DNA of 64,000 nt from Ipomoea triloba. Taxonomy: Eukaryota; Streptophyta; Magnoliopsida; Solanales; Convolvulaceae. Shown piece by piece: positions 59,101 through 64,000 of the stretch. The position numbers and the translations under genes are program-made. Where the stretch lies: the NCBI RefSeq assembly GCF_003576645.1, contig NC_044918.1:25609847-25673846 (forward strand), read 5' to 3'. The notes under the pieces were generated by a model. The model ran no database searches, had not been told where the DNA came from, and saw only the letters and a program-made list of their open reading frames with translations. Position 1 is the first letter of the stretch. Each line of letters starts with the position of its first letter.

Positions 59101-59864
59101 GCTTATGCGTGATCACCTCCCTATTGAGTCCCGGCATGTCCTCCGGGCCCCACGCGAACACGTCCTTGAAACGCCGGATGACCTCAACGATCCGTCCCCG
59201 TAGCTCAGTTGGCAGTCCCGTTCCAACCTTTACTACCCTCTCAGGCCATCCGAGGTCTAACACCACATCCTCTGTCTCAACTATGGGTTCAGCCCGGGGC
59301 CAACTTTCCTCGCCTTGTAATGCCTTCTCGGCGATGGTGTGGACCTGGAGGTCCCTATTGCCGATCTGGCGACACGCTTTTAAGTAGCAGCTCCGGCTAA
59401 CTTTCTGATCTCCTCTCGCTGTCTCGACCCCGGTGGGGGTGGGGAACTTCAAGCACAGGTGCTCCATGGATATGACACACCGGATGTCCTCCAAGGCCAG
59501 GCGGCCAAGGATGATGTTCTGCACGCCCTCGAGCCTCACCACCACGAACTCAACCTCCCACATTTTGACGTGTGGTAAGTCGCCTATTTCCACCTCCGGG
59601 TTAATGGAGCCCTCTGCCTCGATGGAATCCCCCGTGAATCCAGCCAACAGGGTCCGTACTGGCATCAGCTGCTTCCTCGACAGGCCAAGCTTAGCGAATG
59701 TATCATGGTATATGACATTCACCGAGCTTCCTGTGTCCACCAGCACTCGGTGCACGATGATGTTGTTGATGTCAAGCCTGATCACCACCGCGTCGCGGTG
59801 CGGTAGGGGGCCATCTGGGAGGTCCACGAGTGTGACCGGCGTGGAAGCTCTCCTACGGATTTAA
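56128..59864 (-). pseudogene. pol of gypsy element 3: protease, reverse transcriptase, RNase H, integrase
   Basis: Minus strand from 59864: protease (VLVDTGSSVNVIYHDTFAKL, QNIILGRLAL), RT (FKDVFAWGPEDMPGLN, WRMCVDYTDLNKACPMDPFP, SFLDAFRGYHQI), stop at 58713-58715 in ..EGVFCY*, then VMAFGLKNSGATYTRMVAKV followed directly by HTDDLTEVFSIMHQF. The segment that normally holds the catalytic YVDD is gone, and the frame shifts there. RT resumes with LHLNPKKCTFGVHGGKFLGY; the RNase H-like part follows (58390-57700), then RNase H (KIRCDSRLVVGQVSGDF, 57650). The integrase zinc region with CPTCQQYQ follows a TAG where Trp is usual (57098-57100), and the core has DIVGALP, IISDNGRQFEGKEF and a Glu in NDQVENANRTI. 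The chain ends with VWSSEHLVKYFQ at 56128. gag is absent upstream. Confidence 0.9.
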
Positions 59865-60007
59865 ACCCCCCTTCGGCCATTCCACGCCACTTTGCTCCAA
59901 AAACCCTATTTTCTTTTCTCTTCTCCACGCAAGGTGAATCCTATACTCAAGGTTTGAAAATCTATTCTATTTTTACTTCAAAGAAGATCAAAAACATCTC
60001 CATCAAG

Positions 60008-60705
60008 GTAATTTCTCATCTTTTAACTATTTATCCTTGAATATTCATGAGTATGGAAGAGCTTGAATGTGAAAATTTGTTCTACATTCCCTTGCATGAT
60101 TTTGAATGTTTTGAATGTTTAAATTGGTTTATAATGCTTCATAGAACTATCCTTTGATGTTTTCTTTCATTATTGATGATTACATTGATGGATTGTTATG
60201 TATTTTTGAGCTTTAAGTGTGAACACCATTGATGAACAAATGGGTTTGTTAGATTTCTTGTTTAAATTATGAAATTGATGCTTGAATTGATATGTAAACT
60301 TGTTGTAGAACTATTATATGCCATCAATTTGACTTTTCACATGCTACATTGCCCAAATTAAATTTTCAATTTCAAACCCTAATTTTTGAATTTGGGGAAG
60401 AAGATGAAGTTGACTTTTTGAAATTCTTGACTTTTATAGTTGAATTCTTATTTGATTATCAAATTGAACTATCCTATGATGAAATAATGCATGTGTGAGA
60501 TAATGGAATGATATTGTTGATATTCTTATGCTAGAATTGTCCAAAATATAGGGGAAACTATGGCAAAATTTTCAAAAATTCTTAGCCCTATATGTTTGAA
60601 ATCCATTATCTTGACAAGGAATTTTATACAAATGCAATGGTGTCTTATTTGAGAAATATTTATTCAAAACCAATTACCATGAATGTTAATTTCTTAAATT
60701 TGTAG
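60008..60705 (+). other. Probable intron before the Athila ORF
   Basis: CATCAAG|GTAATTTCTC at 60007/60008 is a donor, and the T-rich ..AATTTGTAG|G acceptor at 60705 lies one base before the ATG at 60707. Spliced subgenomic RNA for the env-like ORF has been described for Athila-group elements such as barley BAGY-2; here only the sequence signals are seen. Confidence 0.55.
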
Positions 60706-60706
60706 G

Positions 60707-61936
60707 ATGGGACGCGCAAAGGAAATCGCAAAGAAAACAATGTACGATCATGGTGAATCAAGCAGGTCGCGAACACGGCAGCAAGCTACAGTTCAACAAG
60801 CTCTCCAGGAGCGTGGGTCGAGGTCATTAAGACACTTGACACCCATCCAACTTACATCAGTGGATAGATATAAAGGGAAGCAGCTTTCCGTCGGCCGTCA
60901 CTTCGACGACAATGTTTTGAGAGAATTCGGTTGTTTGGATGAAGTAAATGGACTTCTAAGGCACCCACAGCTCTGCTCTCTATTAGAGTGGAGAAGACCT
61001 ACCTATGCTCCTGTTACTTATGAATTTTTGGCGACCTTAGAAATTCGCAAGGAAGTCAACAATGCAAGAGAGTCCATTTCGTTCACACTATTCGGCAACC
61101 ACTATAGCATGTCGGTCAACACTTTGGGTGTTACGCTTGGATTCCATGATGCCGTGAGCGTGTCTATGCCATATTTCAGACAATTTAAAGAGGACTTTGA
61201 TTCAGAGGCAGTAGCTATTTAGTATTGGAGGAGCATCACCAACAATGCCCCGTATAATTCATCAAACCTCAAGGGAAACCTCATCACCCGCAATGCTTTA
61301 AAGGCTATCAGATTAGCCTTTGCTGTGAATCTCTCCGGCAGAACCACCAATCGCAACAAGGTCTACAAACATGATTTGTTTTACATGTGGTGCATGGAAA
61401 ATGAGGTTGACATCAACATGGGCGTTCAAGCTAGAAAGTGGCTCCAAACCCAACAAAAGCCTAAGGTTCAAACAGTGTTCATTGGACCTTTTGTTACGAG
61501 ATTGTGTTACAGGTTGGGCCTTATGGACCGGTTGATGGGAGAGAAAGATGAAGGTTTCACAATTGCTTTAACTATCGGTGAGTTCTTTGCCATGCATATG
61601 AGGTTAGGAGGTGATGATGCACCTGATCTAGAGGCTTCTGATGATGATGAGGACGATGATAACGAGGAGGATGATGCTGCGCAGGAGCAAGGCCCTATTC
61701 CCATGGATTGGGATACGACGCAGACCTTTCATAGGCAGCTCCACGATGAACAGATGAACTATTGGCGTGAGCAGCGAACGTGACAGGAAGGCCACTTTAC
61801 ATCCATCTCTGCAAGACACGATGTCCACACCGAAGACCTTAACCACATGAGAAGGGCGGTGGAGGAGAATGATAGGAGAATTGCTGCGCTCGAAGCTAGA
61901 TTCAATAGGCAATTCCAACCCTTCGGTGATAACTGA
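60707..61936 (+). pseudogene. Athila ORF (ATHILA ORF-1 family), two in-frame stops
   Basis: A single 410-codon frame from MGRAKEIAKKTMYDHGES to QFQPFGDN, broken only by TAG at 61220-61222 and TGA at 61781-61783; both could come from one C-to-T change. Family-like parts: GRHFDDNVLREFGCLDEVNG (about residues 65-84), YEFLATLEIRKEV, ISFTLFGNHYSMSVNTLGVT and LGFHDA (about 105-150), then a Trp/Tyr-rich block, an acidic stretch DDEDDDNEEDDAAQEQG (about 310-327) and a C-terminal coiled-coil-like LNHMRRAVEENDRRIAALEA. The product's function is unknown. No membrane segment is evident. Confidence 0.8.
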
Positions 61937-63791
61937 TGCCTTCCCTCAACTATCCTCGATCTTGACACTTGACATTTGATACTGAGTCCAACTAGACATT
62001 GGTTACTTTGGTTGATGGTCCCATTTGAACATTAGGATCCCTATGCGCGGGGTTCTGACTTTTATTTCTTTACTTCTTTACTTTGCTTTATTCTTATCTT
62101 TATTGCTTTATGTTATTTACTTTACAACTGCTTTACTTATTCGCATTTCTATTCGAATAATTTTGCTTATTTACGTGCTTTATTATCTATGTTTCTGTTT
62201 TTATTGCTTTTATATTTCTATCAGCTTATAATAATTGAATAGTACTCCGAAAATCCTTTTGTATGTTATGTCTCCATTTCTTATAGAGCATCTATAACGG
62301 GAGCAGGCCTATGCTGGAAGCTAAAGTGTGGAAAGAGGGATGCATACTTGGTTTATCCTCTTATCCCTTTTCTAATTTTAAGCCCCGTTTTGATCTTTAA
62401 AGTGTGGAAATATTTCTTTATAGCTTTGTGTATGCATATATTAGAGTTTACCATGTTTATTAGGATCGTTTGATGCATACCCTATATCCCAGAGTAATTT
62501 CCAAAGTGTGGAAAGGGATCTTTATTTGTCTATCCTTAGAATCCCTGTTCGTTCTTTTTACCCTATATCGTATGGAAACATCGAGGACGATGTTTGTTTT
62601 AAAGTGTGGAAAGGACGCACTTTGTGCTTTACATGCTTACATGCTTAGTATTAGAAGTTGAAGCTCTTGGGAATGATAAGCGGGTGCATTTGCAGTTTTG
62701 AAAAGAGAGTTATTATTTGTGTTATCTAGAGAGAATTTTGACTGGATGCCCAAAAATTTTTACTCTCGAAATATCTTTGAGGAAGTTACTTTTCGCACCC
62801 ATGAGAGTGTTTAGAGCCAAATAAGTTTATATTATTGCCTGCTTGCATGATGTTCACCTCTTATTTACGTAGGACCTTAGTCAAGGATCTCTCGAAGTGG
62901 GAGTGTGCACTTTTTAATTTGAGAAAGATAAAACTAGCGAGGCCCGGAATTGAACTAACCTTGGTAGGGCATGGGGCAAAAGGTGAGCCTGATGGTAAGC
63001 TTAATGAGAAAACAAAACCCTTGAACACAAATAGAAAAAGGCATGAGGGGTTGACATGAGGATAAGTCGAAAAGGCAAAAGGCCAATCACCAAGAGTTTA
63101 AAAATTGAGGGAAGCTAATTCGTTGGGTTGTGTTCAAACCATAGTCTTCGGTAAGCAAAAAACTTTATCTGGAGTCGGTTGTTCACATAAAAAGATCCCA
63201 AGAATTGAGAAAAAAAGAGATGAGGTGAGCCACTTCGCTAGGATTCGGGTACCCATTGCACTGACCTTGGAAAAAGCATGGAGCTCCATGTGAAGTCGGG
63301 TGGCTCGATGACGTTATCCTAGGAAGTGAGAAGAAAGAGGGACCGCGCTAAGCCAAAAGCGGTGAGTGGTCCATGCCCCTACCCTCATTTACATTTACGT
63401 TGGGCTTTGGCGTATAAGGATTGAAAGTTGATTAGCTAGTGCACATCGTTCCCACTAGTGGGATCGGCTAGAGGCCCTATTTAAATAGAAGGTGAACCAA
63501 AACCTTGGAAATGCATGCTTGCGTATGGTGCGAGGAGTGTGATCCCTTGTTTTACTTGTTTATCTACGAAAGGTTTTTATTTCCCGAAAATATTTCTTGA
63601 GTTGATGACATCTGACCAAAATCCTTTGTAGATAACACAAATGATTTCTCCCGTTTCAACAGTCTTAGACACCCATTATTTTGACTTGCCAAAAGCTTTG
63701 TTTTACATGAGAAAAGTATCTCGGAGACTTATGTGCTTAGATAGAAAAATGTCTTGCTTGAGGGCAAGCAAGAAACAAAGTGTGGAAAATT
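61937..63791. other. Non-coding 3' region of the Athila element
   Basis: T-rich at first (62040-62230), then a region where AAAGTGTGGAAA recurs (about 62324, 62398, 62500, 62601 and 63777). The last copy sits just before the LTR and acts as part of the purine tract; the others look like internal repeats of it. 62830-63520 has short frames only, with no protein family. Confidence 0.6.
63775..63791 (+). other. Polypurine tract of the Athila element
   Basis: AACAAAGTGTGGAAAAT lies directly before the TGATAAGCC start of the LTR. Confidence 0.55.
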
Positions 63792-64000
63792 TGATAAGCC
63801 TCTTAGATACCCTTAAATCAAGCACATATTAGGGTGTTTTATCACGTTTATAGCATCCTTACATGGTGAATTATGCTCATAAATGCTTGAAAATCACTAA
63901 CCGACACACAGAAGCTACTTTTAGCCTAAAGGAGGTAAAACGGGAGCCCCGGGAGCAAATAGGAGCAAAAGTTGAGCTCAAAGAACGAACCAGGCAAGAT
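63792..64000 (+). repeat. 3' LTR of the Athila element, start only
   Basis: Begins TGATAAGCCTCTTAGATACC after the purine tract and runs off the window end. Its 5' partner is not in the window. Confidence 0.6.

Larger units (their letters stand above)
47690..59864 (-). mobile_element. Tat-type Ty3/gypsy retrotransposon (element 3) with antisense ORF, 5' end lost
   Basis: Minus-strand element: protease, reverse transcriptase, RNase H and integrase (59864-56128), GC-rich spacer (about 56127-54614), an ORF in antisense (48993-54613, plus strand), polypurine tract and 3' LTR (47690-48315). An antisense ORF between integrase and the 3' LTR is known in Tat-lineage elements such as Grande. gag, the primer site and the 5' LTR are missing; the sequence stops abruptly at 59864 against Athila sequence. 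A 3419-bp hAT transposon lies inside the antisense ORF, so the element itself spans about 8.75 kb here. Several stops and a deletion in reverse transcriptase make it non-autonomous. Confidence 0.85.
59865..64000 (+). mobile_element. 3' part of an Athila-type Ty3/gypsy element
   Basis: Plus-strand sequence that starts abruptly at the end of gypsy element 3 and holds a leader, a probable intron (60008-60705), the Athila ORF (60707-61936), a long non-coding 3' region and the first 209 bases of a 3' LTR at the window edge. Athila gag-pol would lie to the left but is not in this window. Athila elements carry an extra ORF downstream of pol, long discussed as env-like. Confidence 0.82.

Overview
This is nuclear DNA of a flowering plant, most likely a eudicot. 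The evidence is multi-exon genes with GT..AG introns, a plant-type CCR4-NOT subunit, a BYPASS1-family gene, and a dense mix of plant transposon families (Ty1/copia, Ty3/gypsy of Tat and Athila type, hAT, Mutator, CACTA, a tRNA-derived SINE, MITEs). I cannot fix the species from sequence alone. Nothing looks bacterial, organellar or like a selfish operon. About three quarters of the window is transposon or repeat DNA.

Three host-type genes stand out. (1) 3850-9199 (+): a 12-exon gene whose exons join in frame to 438 aa, the CCR4-NOT subunit CNOT11 (mRNA deadenylation). (2) 30577-31575 (+): an intronless 332-aa BYPASS1/ROH1-like protein with a TATA box upstream. (3) 44665-46067 (+): a three-exon, 391-aa PIF/Harbinger-nuclease-derived gene of the HARBI1/ALP1 type. 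Its frame is fully open, but Gln sits where the catalytic Glu of the I-E-R-x-F-G motif normally is, so it is a candidate domesticated gene.

Layout. 1-1600: unique sequence and a very small LTR element (TRIM type). 1601-3600: AT-rich DNA, a short hairpin and a GA microsatellite. 3850-9199: CNOT11. 9651-9813: a SINE with a perfect 16-bp target duplication. 10.1-13.8 kb: MITE fragments, a 60-bp hairpin satellite, a 50-bp repeat and a 369-bp direct duplication. 13.8-16.4 kb: the front end of a decayed Tat-type gypsy element (minus). 16.4-21.95 kb: minisatellites and fold-back elements, several lying in TA microsatellites. 21954-29124: a copia element (minus) with both LTRs, its reverse transcriptase deleted, and a CACTA-ended insertion in one LTR. 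29.2-33.6 kb: the BYPASS1-like gene and a 0.55-kb duplicated 3' flank. 34.6-35.2 kb: a CACTA transposase-associated remnant. 35.4-38.7 kb: a second Tat-type gypsy front end (minus). 39.0-41.6 kb: a Mutator-like transposase pseudogene (minus) next to a solo LTR (41572-42894). 43.5-46.1 kb: the ALP1-like gene. 47690-59864: a third Tat-type gypsy element (minus) with a 3' LTR, an antisense ORF that has its own TATA box, and pol; a 3.4-kb hAT transposon sits inside the antisense ORF. 59865-64000: the 3' part of an Athila-type element (+), ending inside its 3' LTR.

The transposable elements are nested and mostly dead. All three Tat-type elements lie on the minus strand and each is truncated at a different point. 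I found no coherent undescribed multi-gene system. The best leads are the ALP1-like gene with the Glu-to-Gln change, the antisense gene carried by the gypsy element with its own promoter, the intact extra ORF kept by a copia element that lost its reverse transcriptase, and the repeated targeting of TA microsatellites by fold-back elements.
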